A stretch of DNA of 8,697 nt from CF-161 sp035259145 (GTDB lineage: Bacteria; Chloroflexota; Dormibacteria; Dormibacterales; Dormibacteraceae). This document shows, piece after piece, positions 1 through 6,709 of the stretch. Under the pieces are notes generated by a model. The model was given only the letters and a program-made list of their open reading frames with translations, searched no databases and was not told where the DNA came from. A program made the translations under genes and the position numbers. Every line of letters begins with the position of its first letter. Within the stretch, counting starts at the first letter, position 1. The DNA is taken from the NCBI GenBank assembly GCA_035259145.1, contig DATFWQ010000094.1, positions 1 through 8,697 of the forward strand, in the 5' to 3' direction.

Positions 1-150
1 CCCCCCTCAGAACAGGGGGGTGCCGGTGGCACGGGTTCCCCGTGACAGCGGCCTCGAGGGGGGAGGCCCCCCTCAGAACAGGGGGGTGCCGGTGGCACGG
101 GTTCCCCGTGACAGCGGCCTCGAGGGGGGAGGCCCCTATCAGAAGAGGGC
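1..150. repeat. 66-bp tandem repeat of nested inverted repeats, cut by the window edge
   Basis: Positions 1-66 and 67-132 are identical, and 133-150 is a decayed start of a third unit. Each unit contains consecutive perfect inverted repeats: CCCCCCT/AGGGGGG with loop CAGAAC; TGCC/GGCA with a 3-nt loop; CACGGG/CCCGTG with loop TTC; and GGCCTC/GAGGCC. An alternative stem GAGGGGGG/CCCCCCTC with loop AGG (56-74) spans the junction between units. The third unit keeps a shorter CCCT/AGGG hairpin around the same CAGAA loop. The array probably continues to the left, so the copy number is unknown. The period is a multiple of three and one + frame stays open through all of it, so it may be coding rather than intergenic. 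Confidence 0.95.
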
Positions 151-166
151 AGGGCGCCTGCTCTGA
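2..166 (+). CDS. Possible 3' end of a repeat-containing ORF entering from the left (tentative)
   Basis: Reading from position 2, the 66-bp repeat is open and encodes a 22-residue unit that begins PPQNRG, contains VPVARVPRDSG and ends LEGGG. It occurs twice, then diverges to PYQKRAGRLL and a TGA at 164-166. That stop shares its A with the ATG of the Tim44-like gene (TGATG), a typical arrangement for translationally coupled genes. Against it: a second + frame is also open through the repeat, GC-rich DNA gives long chance frames, and the dense palindromes suggest structural or non-coding DNA. No start is visible inside the window apart from internal GTG codons. I recognise no family. Confidence 0.3.
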   Translation, partial: PPQNRGVPVARVPRDSGLEGGGPPQNRGVPVARVPRDSGLEGGGPYQKRAGRLL

Positions 167-1752
167 TGCGACCCTTCGTGCATAGGACGGCTGTCCGGCG
201 GGCCATCCGGTGGGCCGTCCTGACCCTGCTCGTGGTGGGCAGCGTACTCGGCCTGCCGACCACGGCCTTTGCCCGCGGGGGCGGCGGCGGCCATAGTGGG
301 GGCGGCGGTCACGGCAGTGGCGGGGGCGGCATCGGAGGCGGAGGCGGGGGCGGCGGCATCGGCGGCGGTGGAGGCATCGGGGCCGGTGGTGGCGGCGTGG
401 GCGTGGGCGGGGGCGGCGGTGGCGTCGCCTACTTCGGCTACGACCCGATCGGGATCCTCGTCCTGGTCGTCATCGCGGTCCTCATCCTGGGCCTGCTGCT
501 CCTGGTGGTGCGACGGCACCCCGTTGTCCACGACGACTTCCAGCCTGTGTCTCCGCGGGCTGGTCCTGACCCGGCAGTGATGTCGGCCGTGAACGCCATC
601 AAGTCGGCCGACCCTGACTTCGAGCCCGAGACGTTCCTTCAGCGCGCCGAGATGGCCTTCCTGCTGGTCAATCGCGCCTACCAGGACCGCAACGTCCACG
701 CGGCGCGCGCCTTCATGAGCCCTGAGTTGTGGCAGAGCTGGCGCCAGGCCGTCCAGGCGCTCACCGAGCGCGGCCAGCGGCCTGTTCTCGAAAACCTCAA
801 CGTCCGCGGTCTCCAGGTCCCCTTCGTGGCCCACGCGGGAGACTGCGACACGATCCAGGTCCACCTGGATTACGTGGCCACGGTGCAGGTGGTCGACGAG
901 AACACCGGCCAGCTGCTGTCCGGCGACAAGGAGGACAGGCGGCTCGGCCAGCTCTGGACCTTTCAGCGCGCGGCCGGCGCCAAGACCGTGGTCTCCGGCG
1001 GGGTGACCGCCTCCAAGTGCCCAAACTGCGGCGGCTTGCTGAAGCTGAATGACGACGGGACGTGCAATTACTGCGGGGCTGACATCACAAGCGGGCGCTA
1101 CGACTGGGTGGTGACCCGGATCGACGAGGACTGGTTCCGGGGGGTCACCACCGCCGCGGCATTCGGTGCCGCCGAAATGGACCCCGCCACCGGTCTGGCG
1201 ACGATCAGGGCCGAGGATCCCACCTTTGACTCCGACGCCTTTCGCGGCAGGGCGCAGCAGGCGTTCTTTGCCCTGCAGCAAGCCTGGCAGGACCGGGATC
1301 TGCACGCAAGCCGCCCGTTTATGAGCCCAGGTCTGTACCTGGGTTGGAGCAGCCAGGTCCAACAGCTGATCGAGCTGCACAAGAAGAACGTCCTGGATGG
1401 CCTCCGGGTAGACGGCATCGACGTGGTCAAAGTGATTCACGGCCAGGCTTTCGATGACGTGACCGTGCGTGTCACCGCGACGTGCGCCGACTACGAGGTT
1501 GACGAGCGGAACGGCAGAGTCATCTTCGGCAGCAAGACGCCGTCACAGTTCGTCGAGTACTGGACGTTCCAGCGCTCGGTGGGCACGCAGACCACGGGCC
1601 GGAGCATCCTGGACAAGGTCTGTCCCAATTGTGGGGCGCCGCTGGAGATCAACCAGGTCGGGGAATGCAGGTACTGCAACGCGGCGGTGACCAGCGGCCG
1701 CTTCGATTGGGTGCTTTCGAGGATCGAACAGGAAGATGACTACGCAGGATGA
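166..1752 (+). CDS. Tim44-like zinc-ribbon membrane protein with duplicated module
   Basis: A 528-residue exported or membrane protein. Residues 1-37 form a signal-like N-terminus: basic start, hydrophobic core, TAFA before the junction. Residues 38-86 are almost pure glycine with a few H/S/I/V. Residues 94-115 are a membrane helix followed by RRH. Two copies of one module follow. Tim44-like domain A (about 138-268) ends LWTFQR and is followed by a zinc ribbon (C285, C288, C300, C303) and ITSGRYDWVVTRI. Domain B (about 341-469) ends YWTFQR and is followed by a second ribbon (C486, C489, C501, C504) and VTSGRFDWVLSRI. Bacterial Tim44-like (PF04280-type) proteins with a C-terminal ribbon are known, and the domain is a lipid- or protein-binding fold. 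The actual role here is not known. Single-module proteins are, as far as I recall, the usual form. The start is the ATG overlapping the upstream TGA. There is no close Shine-Dalgarno, and a GTG at 178 is an alternative. Confidence 0.88.
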   Translation: MRPFVHRTAVRRAIRWAVLTLLVVGSVLGLPTTAFARGGGGGHSGGGGHGSGGGGIGGGGGGGGIGGGGGIGAGGGGVGVGGGGGGVAYFGYDPIGILVLVVIAVLILGLLLLVVRRHPVVHDDFQPVSPRAGPDPAVMSAVNAIKSADPDFEPETFLQRAEMAFLLVNRAYQDRNVHAARAFMSPELWQSWRQAVQALTERGQRPVLENLNVRGLQVPFVAHAGDCDTIQVHLDYVATVQVVDENTGQLLSGDKEDRRLGQLWTFQRAAGAKTVVSGGVTASKCPNCGGLLKLNDDGTCNYCGADITSGRYDWVVTRIDEDWFRGVTTAAAFGAAEMDPATGLATIRAEDPTFDSDAFRGRAQQAFFALQQAWQDRDLHASRPFMSPGLYLGWSSQVQQLIELHKKNVLDGLRVDGIDVVKVIHGQAFDDVTVRVTATCADYEVDERNGRVIFGSKTPSQFVEYWTFQRSVGTQTTGRSILDKVCPNCGAPLEINQVGECRYCNAAVTSGRFDWVLSRIEQEDDYAG

Positions 1753-2059
1753 AGACGACTTGAAGTTGGAGCCTCCGCAGGCGCAGCCACCCGCACCCGC
1801 TCCGCCACCCTCGCCCATTGTCGAGACGCCCGCGGGTACACCGGGGTCACCAGCGTCGGATCAACCACCGGCTGACGAGCTCCAGCCCGGAGCCGGCAAG
1901 CCCTTTGTGGAGGGACCGCCGATGTCTGTGGGCGAGCCTATCGACGAGACGACGATCAACCGGACGGCCGCGGTCGCAGGCATCGGGTTGTTCGCCGTGG
2001 CGGCCATCGTGGTTGTCCTGCTGGCGGTCGTGATCCTGCTGGCGGTCTGCCGCCACTGA
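1736..2059 (+). CDS. Small proline-rich protein with C-terminal membrane helix
   Basis: A 107-residue protein I cannot assign to a family. Residues 1-70 are hydrophilic and rich in proline, alanine and acidic residues (QPPAPAPPPSP, DQPPADE), probably disordered. Residues 78-105 form one long hydrophobic helix (VAGIGLFAVAAIVVVLLAVVI) ending CRH at the extreme C-terminus. This resembles a tail anchor, with the disordered part probably cytoplasmic. The gene starts inside the last codons of the Tim44-like gene (17-bp overlap in another frame), directly behind AGGAAG at 1730-1735. The spacing is short, so translation is probably coupled to its neighbour. The overlap suggests the two membrane proteins work together, but this is inference. 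No other in-frame start gives a better ribosome binding site. Confidence 0.68.
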   Translation: MTTQDEDDLKLEPPQAQPPAPAPPPSPIVETPAGTPGSPASDQPPADELQPGAGKPFVEGPPMSVGEPIDETTINRTAAVAGIGLFAVAAIVVVLLAVVILLAVCRH

Positions 2060-2086
2060 GGCCTGCTTCCATCGGACCGCCGTGCA

Positions 2087-2572
2087 GTGGATGAGGCGCC
2101 CAGACCCTCCACCCGCCTAGCGCCCGCCATCCGAGACGTCGAGCTCTTCAACCCCCCTGAGCTGGCGCCTCCAGTCGGCTTCGCCCATGCGGCCGCTGCC
2201 GGCGAGCTGGTGGTGCTGGGCGGCCAGGTGGGTTCAGACTCGTCAGGACGGGTGCTTGCGCCGGGTGACATCGCCGCTCAGTTCACCCAGGCCATCCGCA
2301 ACGTGGCCACCGCGCTGCGAGCGGCGGGCAGCGCGCCGGAGCGTGCGGTCAAGCTCACCTATTTCGTCACGGACCTCGCCGCCTACCGAGCAAACCTGAA
2401 GCCCATCGGGGCCGCCTATCGAGAGGTCTTCGGTCGCCACTATCCCGCGACCAGCCTGTTCGAGGTGAAGGGGCTGTTCGACCCCCAGGCGATTGTAGAG
2501 ATCGAGTGCCTGGCTCTGCGGGTTTCCTCACACCCCCAGCCCTCGGCAACGAGCAAGGAAGGAACGGCGTGA
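2087..2572 (+). CDS. RidA/YjgF/YER057c/UK114 family protein, arginine-less variant
   Basis: A 161-residue protein of the Rid family, whose members form trimers. Canonical RidA hydrolyses reactive enamine/imine intermediates. Family landmarks: LVVLGGQVGSDSSG (41-54), PGDIAAQFTQAIRNVATAL (59-77), VKLTYFVTDLAAY (88-100), HYPATSLFEVKGL (118-130) and the closing IVEIECLAL (136-144). In E. coli RidA the equivalent motif reads PARSCVEV and its arginine binds the substrate carboxylate. Here that position is threonine (T122), as in other Rid subfamilies, so classical 2-aminoacrylate deaminase activity should not be assumed. Compared with E. coli RidA (about 128 residues) it has about 20 extra residues at each end. 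The GTG start has no clear ribosome binding site and lies 27 bp after the previous stop. It overlaps the downstream dehydrogenase by GTGA, so the two products are probably co-expressed. Confidence 0.9.
   Translation: MDEAPRPSTRLAPAIRDVELFNPPELAPPVGFAHAAAAGELVVLGGQVGSDSSGRVLAPGDIAAQFTQAIRNVATALRAAGSAPERAVKLTYFVTDLAAYRANLKPIGAAYREVFGRHYPATSLFEVKGLFDPQAIVEIECLALRVSSHPQPSATSKEGTA
2556..2571 (+). promoter_or_regulatory. Shine-Dalgarno and GTGA stop/start overlap
   Basis: AGGAAGG at 2556-2562 lies 6 nt before GTG 2569-2571, and the Rid stop TGA (2570-2572) overlaps that start codon. This site decides the dehydrogenase start and implies translational coupling of the two genes. Confidence 0.8.
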
Positions 2573-3642
2573 AAGCTGCCCGGTGGTTCGACCGCCACGA
2601 CGTCCGGGTCGTCGACATTCCCGAGCCGACGGCCGGCCCGGGGCAGGTCGTCCTCCGAGTTGGCTCCTGCGGCATCTGCGGCACCGACCTGGAGGAATTC
2701 CGTCATGGCCCTGTCCTGATCCCGACAGACGAGCCCCACCCCCTGACTGGTCAGGCGGCGCCACTGACGCTCGGTCACGAGTTCTGGGGCACAGTCGTCG
2801 AGGTCGGCCGGGATGTGACGGGCCTGAGGCATGGCGACCGGGTTGCGCCCGAGATCTGCCTTGCCTGCGGCATCTGCGCCTACTGCAAAGGCGGCGAGCC
2901 GGCCCGCTGCCGAATCTGGGCGACCCTTGGCCTGCACGCCGACGGCGGCCTTGCCGAATACGTGACGGTGCAGGCATCGAGCTGCGTTCGGATTCCGGAC
3001 TCGATGGCGGACGACGACGGTGCCCTCATCGAGCCGACGGAGGTTGCTGTGAGGGCCGTGCGAAGCGGCGGCCTCACGCTCGGCGAGCGAGCGGTGGTGA
3101 TCGGCGGCGGGGCCATCGGTCTGCTGGTGCTGCAGACGGCACATGCAGCAGGAGCCCGAGAGGTTTACGTCGTGGAACCCGGCGCGAGCCGGCGCGAGCT
3201 GGCGAGAACGCTCGGCGCGGATGCGGCCATCGACCCGGCCGATCCGGGATGGCAGGACGAGCTGATAGAGCGGTGCGATGGCCTCGGACCCGATGTTGTG
3301 CTGGAGTGCGCGGGAGTGCCCGGCGCGGCTGACGGGGCCCTGGCCATCGCCCGCAAGGGCGGTCGGATCGTCCTCGTCGGGATCATCAACGAGCGCGTCC
3401 CCATGAGGCTGCTGGAAGTCGTGGTCGGCGAGAAGCACCTGCTGGGGAGCGTGCAGCATGACTCGGTCCACGACCTTCCCGCCGCCGTGGACCTGCTCGC
3501 TACCGGGCGGGTCCGGGGACGGCCACTGGTCACGTCGCGAATCCCACTCGATCGCGTCGTCGAAGATGGGTTCATGGCGCTGGTGCCCGGCGGTGACCAG
3601 GTGAAGATCCTGGTTGGACCCCCTGGGTTCGGCCCGACCTGA
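2569..3642 (+). CDS. Zinc-dependent dehydrogenase, (R,R)-butanediol dehydrogenase-like
   Basis: A 357-residue medium-chain (GroES plus Rossmann) alcohol dehydrogenase. Catalytic zinc ligands: C37 in SCGICGTD, H70-E71 in LTLGHEFWG, and E155 in ALIEPTEVAV. The structural-zinc cysteines C100, C103, C106 and C114 show the standard 2-2-7 spacing. The nucleotide-binding loop is GGGAIG (179-184), with E203 at the end of the next strand favouring NAD+. The stretch GPVLIPTDEPHPLTG before GHE is typical of 2,3-butanediol dehydrogenases, so a secondary alcohol or polyol is the likely substrate class. The exact substrate is not deducible. I chose the GTG at 2569: it overlaps the Rid stop as GTGA, follows AGGAAGG (2556-2562) at good spacing, and gives MKAARWFD, the usual family N-terminus. 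An in-frame start at 2506 would add 21 residues unlike the family. The Rid partner may act on a by-product of the same pathway (inference). Confidence 0.93.
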   Translation: MKAARWFDRHDVRVVDIPEPTAGPGQVVLRVGSCGICGTDLEEFRHGPVLIPTDEPHPLTGQAAPLTLGHEFWGTVVEVGRDVTGLRHGDRVAPEICLACGICAYCKGGEPARCRIWATLGLHADGGLAEYVTVQASSCVRIPDSMADDDGALIEPTEVAVRAVRSGGLTLGERAVVIGGGAIGLLVLQTAHAAGAREVYVVEPGASRRELARTLGADAAIDPADPGWQDELIERCDGLGPDVVLECAGVPGAADGALAIARKGGRIVLVGIINERVPMRLLEVVVGEKHLLGSVQHDSVHDLPAAVDLLATGRVRGRPLVTSRIPLDRVVEDGFMALVPGGDQVKILVGPPGFGPT

Positions 3643-3673
3643 CCTTCCCGTCGAGGGACGAGACGGTCCTACG

Positions 3674-4278
3674 ATGTGCAACGTGGCGTCGAGGCACGCG
3701 GACCTGGTCGATCCCGCACTGCCCTGGAGCCGGCGCGGACCGTTCACGGCTCCGATGTACGCGCTGCTCGCTGCACTGCTGGCGGCGGGACCGGGCGACC
3801 GCGCCCTCCACGCGCGAATGCGAAGGTTGGGCCCAGAGCGTGCGGTGAACACCGCGCTCAGGATCGTGTGCGCCCATCCTGACCGACTCCCGGATCACAT
3901 GGTCCGCGCAAACGTCGAGCGGAGCGCCGCCGGATGAGCTTGCCGTGGAGCCAGCGGGCCTTCGCGCAGGCTAGCCGCTGGCTGCTCTGGGCGCTTGCAC
4001 GCGGTGCCGACTCCGAAACTTACAGGCGAGTCCGGGCTCCCGTCCTGATCCTTCACGGGGACAGTGATCGCCTGGTGCCGGCCGGCAACTCGCAGCAGAT
4101 CGGGCGCCTGTTCGGTTGGCGGGTGGAGGTACTGGCCGAGGTCGGCCACGTGCCGATGCTGGAGGTACCCGACGTGTTCGTCCGGGTGGTGCTGAGCTGG
4201 CTGGGAACCAGCGTCTGTCCTGAGCTGGGCGATCCCTCCCTCGCAGCGCCGCCAGGCACAGCGACCTCCGCCGCGTAG
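3674..4278 (+). pseudogene. Alpha/beta hydrolase remnant: N-terminal half missing, frameshifted
   Basis: Two short ORFs (3674-3937, 87 aa; 3934-4278, 114 aa) together read as the C-terminal half of one alpha/beta hydrolase. The first begins near LVDPALPWSRRG (strand after the nucleophile helix) and runs through the cap (LGPERAVNTALRIVCAHPDRLPDHMV). The second continues the cap (LPWSQRAFAQASRWLLWAL) and gives RAPVLILHGDSDRLVP (acid D45), GHVPMLEVPDVFV (histidine H72) and a closing LSWL. The preceding 100 or so residues, with the oxyanion HG motif and the GxSxG nucleophile, are absent. In their place lies the end of the dehydrogenase gene. The frames differ by one base at an ATGA overlap (3934-3937). 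Translated separately, neither piece could be a complete hydrolase. I infer a decayed gene. A shift caused by sequencing error is possible, but it would not restore the missing N-terminus. Confidence 0.75.
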
Positions 4279-4282
4279 GCTC

Positions 4283-5089
4283 GTGGCTGAGGGTATCCCG
4301 GCCGGCGGCCCTCGCCATGCCGACCGCGGCATCCCTCCCCTCCGCTACTTCGGCCGGGTCATCGGTCTCCCGCCGGTCTGGCTCGAGAGCCGAGCGCCTT
4401 TCGAGAACATGCGGCTTCGCGGAACTCCCACCTACGCAGGGGACGGCCTGCCGCGCGGCGACGGGCAGCCGGTGCTCCTGATCCCAGGCTTCATGGCGGC
4501 GGACCGCTCGCTTGCAACTCTGCGGGACTGGCTGCTGCGGATGGGCTACCACGCGGAAATACCCGGCCTGGCGTTCAACGTCCGCTATTCCGAGGCGGTC
4601 CTCAACACCGTCAATCTCCACCTGGTGGACCTCTATGGCTGGCTGGGCCAGAGAGTCACACTGGTCGGCCACAGCCGCGGCGGCCTGCTGGCTAAAGTCG
4701 CTGCTCACCGGCACCCGGAGATGGTCGAGAGGGTCGTTGCGCTGGGGGCACCTCTGGCCGACCCCTTCGACATCTCCCCCTTCACAATGGCCGGCGTCCG
4801 GCTGGCGCAACTGTTCAACCTGGTCAGGTTCGGGCAGACCGGCGAAGTGGAACGTCCTTTCCTCGACGACCTTGCCGCCCCCACAAGCAGGCCGCTGACG
4901 TCGATCTACTCGCGGACCGATGGCATCGTCCACTGGCGCGCATGCATACGGGCGGACGCCGAGTGCGTGGAGGTGGCCAGCAGTCACGTGGGACTTGCCG
5001 TCAACCCCGACGTGTACGCGGTGCTTGCGCGCCTTCTGGCGAGCTCGGAGCGACCGACGGCGCGCGGGTCTTCCGAGACCTCGGCGTGA
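4283..5089 (+). CDS. Alpha/beta hydrolase, lipase/esterase-like
   Basis: A 268-residue serine hydrolase. Strand and oxyanion region: GQPVLLIPGFMAADRSLATL (61-80). Helix and strand leading to the nucleophile: LVDLYGWLGQRVTLVGHSRGG, with S131 in GHSRG. Probable acid: D213 in SIYSRTDGIVHW. Histidine: H235 in SSHVGL. This pattern (IPGF, then LRDWLLRMGY, then GHSRGG) fits the lipase-like or PGAP1-like hydrolases common in Actinomycetota, acting on esters or lipids; the substrate is unknown. There is no signal peptide or membrane helix. It starts with GTG 4 bp after the hydrolase remnant's stop and has only a poor ribosome binding site, so it may depend on read-on from upstream. ATG at about 4409 would be too short to include the conserved N-terminal segment. 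Its 3' end overlaps the convergent WS/DGAT gene by 89 bp. Neighbourhood suggests a part in neutral-lipid turnover (inference). Confidence 0.85.
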   Translation: MAEGIPAGGPRHADRGIPPLRYFGRVIGLPPVWLESRAPFENMRLRGTPTYAGDGLPRGDGQPVLLIPGFMAADRSLATLRDWLLRMGYHAEIPGLAFNVRYSEAVLNTVNLHLVDLYGWLGQRVTLVGHSRGGLLAKVAAHRHPEMVERVVALGAPLADPFDISPFTMAGVRLAQLFNLVRFGQTGEVERPFLDDLAAPTSRPLTSIYSRTDGIVHWRACIRADAECVEVASSHVGLAVNPDVYAVLARLLASSERPTARGSSETSA

Positions 5090-6542
5090 ACGGGCGGCGC
5101 AGCCGCCGAGCTATGGCCTGAAACTCGCTGGTCGCCCGGTTCATGTGCCTGGCCAGCCGGTCAACGTCTGGGACCAGGTCACGGTCGGCGGTCAGCCCGA
5201 AGTGGACGTCGCCGTTGTAAGAGACCAGGGCCACTGTCAAACCCAGCGTGTGGTAAACGGGGACGTAGGGCCAGACCTCGAGCAGCTGGGCGCCGCCTGT
5301 ATAGAACGGGACCTGAGGGCCCGGCACGTTCGTGACCACCATGTTCACCCGCGACTGCAGTCCGAAACGGGGCTCTGAGGCGATCCGGCTGCCGAGCGCG
5401 TGCAGCGTCGCCGGGGCCCATGAGGTCACAGCGGTCAGGCTGGTCGCGGCCACGGCCTGACCTGAGCGTTTGAGCTCGCTCGTCGCCGCGCTGATGCGCG
5501 CCAGGCGTGTGACCGGAGGCATCTCACCTATAGGTAGCTCGACCACCATCCCGCTGACCAGGTTGCCCAGTGCGTAGCGCTGGCTCGGGTCGCGGACGCT
5601 GACCGGGCAGAACACGCGTATGACCTCCTGTGGGGTTTCGCCTCGCTCTCGTAGCCAGCGGTGCATGCCTTCGGCGACGACGGCCAGCACCACATCGTTG
5701 ACTGTTGCCGCAAAGAGGTCCTTCACTTCCTTGAGCGTCGCTAGCTTGATGCTGAGGTGGTGGATGCGGCGGTGCGGGCTGATGAGCCGGTTGAAGAAGA
5801 ACTGGGAGCCCGGACGCACCAGCGACAGCGCCAGCGAGGCAGCTCCCGCCCACGGCGTCGCGAGCGCTTCTTCGGCGGCGCCTCTGACAAGCTCCGACAC
5901 CCGCTGGCGCAGACGCAAGGGATTGAGCCCAAGTGGATTGACCGCCAGCAGCCGGCGCAGTCCATCGAGGCTGGACAGGGCGAGGGTTAGCTCGTTCGGG
6001 CCGGGCCGAGGCTCCCAGGGGACGGGGGTGCGCGGTTGCTGTTCGGGCTCTATGTCGAACAGGAGCGTTCCGATGTCGACGCTGGAAAGGCCGTCGACCA
6101 TGGCGTGATGGACCTTGTTGATAAGGGCCACCCGACCGCCCGTCATGCCTTCGACGACGTACATCTCCCAGAGGGGGCGCGAGGCCTCAAGCCGTCGGGC
6201 CAGCACCCGCGCGGCGAACTCGCGAAGGGCAGCGTCATCGCCTGGAGGAGGCAGGGAAGCGTGCCGAACGTGGTATCCGAGATCGAAGTCAGGATCATCA
6301 ACCCAGACGGGGTGGCCGAGATTGAGCGGCCGGAATCGAACCTTCTGCCGGTATCGAGGCACCAGGTGGAGCCGCTCCTCGAGCGTCTCCACGATGCCCT
6401 GCGCACCCCGGCCGCCAGGCGCCGGCCGGCCCTCGAAGATGTAGACCGCACCTATGTGCAGCGGCGCCTCCTCGCGCTCGGCGTAGAGGAAAAATGCATC
6501 CCTGGCCGTCAGCTCCTCAAATAAGGGCGTGGCTTCATCCAT
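5001..6542 (-). CDS. Wax ester synthase/diacylglycerol acyltransferase (WS/DGAT)
   Basis: A 513-residue acyl-CoA-dependent acyltransferase that esterifies long-chain alcohols (wax esters) or diacylglycerol (triacylglycerol), usually at the inner membrane or lipid bodies. Landmarks: N-terminal LTARDAFFLYAE (11-22) and PLHIG; PRYRQKV (62-68); SRPLWEMYVVEG (121-132); the catalytic HHxxxDG as VHHAMVDGLS (H145, H146, D150, G151); TVNDVVLAVVAEGM (280-293); ALGNLVSGM (324-332); VVTNVPGP (402-409); and a C-terminal half ending FGLTADRDLVPDVDRLARHM. The length fits the family (about 450-510). The ATG at 6542 is chosen because GGAAG lies 5 nt upstream and the product then starts with MDEATPLFEELTARDAFFLY. 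A longer frame from 6587 lacks a ribosome binding site. About 30 basic, Ser/Pro-rich residues at the C-terminus lie in the part overlapping the hydrolase gene and look non-conserved. Confidence 0.95.
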   Translation of the reverse strand: MDEATPLFEELTARDAFFLYAEREEAPLHIGAVYIFEGRPAPGGRGAQGIVETLEERLHLVPRYRQKVRFRPLNLGHPVWVDDPDFDLGYHVRHASLPPPGDDAALREFAARVLARRLEASRPLWEMYVVEGMTGGRVALINKVHHAMVDGLSSVDIGTLLFDIEPEQQPRTPVPWEPRPGPNELTLALSSLDGLRRLLAVNPLGLNPLRLRQRVSELVRGAAEEALATPWAGAASLALSLVRPGSQFFFNRLISPHRRIHHLSIKLATLKEVKDLFAATVNDVVLAVVAEGMHRWLRERGETPQEVIRVFCPVSVRDPSQRYALGNLVSGMVVELPIGEMPPVTRLARISAATSELKRSGQAVAATSLTAVTSWAPATLHALGSRIASEPRFGLQSRVNMVVTNVPGPQVPFYTGGAQLLEVWPYVPVYHTLGLTVALVSYNGDVHFGLTADRDLVPDVDRLARHMNRATSEFQAIARRLRRPFTPRSRKTRAPSVAPSSPEGAQAPRTRRG

Positions 6543-6709
6543 TGCTGACTTCCAGACTAGATAACGGCCATGGAGATGTGCCGCCATCGCCCGCGCTGAA
6601 GAGCGGTGCCGCGATCGGGACGTATCCGGCTATCGCGGTTGGTCTGGTATGGCGTGGGTGCGAGAGACCGCGCCCAGCCGCGTGGGCCCCCGATGCACAC
6701 GCTCAGTCA

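Noticed and set aside
1..150. CRISPR array or phage attachment site for the left-edge repeats
   Set aside because: The units are directly adjacent with no variable spacers, and no integrase, cas or tRNA gene is in view.
139..1440. 433-codon open frame on the - strand antisense to the Tim44-like gene
   Set aside because: Its protein has no family likeness, while the + frame shows signal, membrane, Tim44 and cysteine motifs. Long antisense frames are expected in GC-rich genes.
2506..2568. 21-residue N-terminal extension of the dehydrogenase
   Set aside because: The added residues overlap the end of the Rid gene and do not resemble the family, whereas GTG 2569 has a good Shine-Dalgarno and gives the standard N-terminus.
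2440..3852. 470-codon - strand frame opposite the dehydrogenase
   Set aside because: The + frame has every zinc and NAD motif of a known family, so this is an antisense shadow.
3971..4987. 338-codon - strand frame across the hydrolase remnant and lipase-like gene
   Set aside because: No recognisable motif, and it runs opposite clear hydrolase motifs. Its openness comes from base composition.
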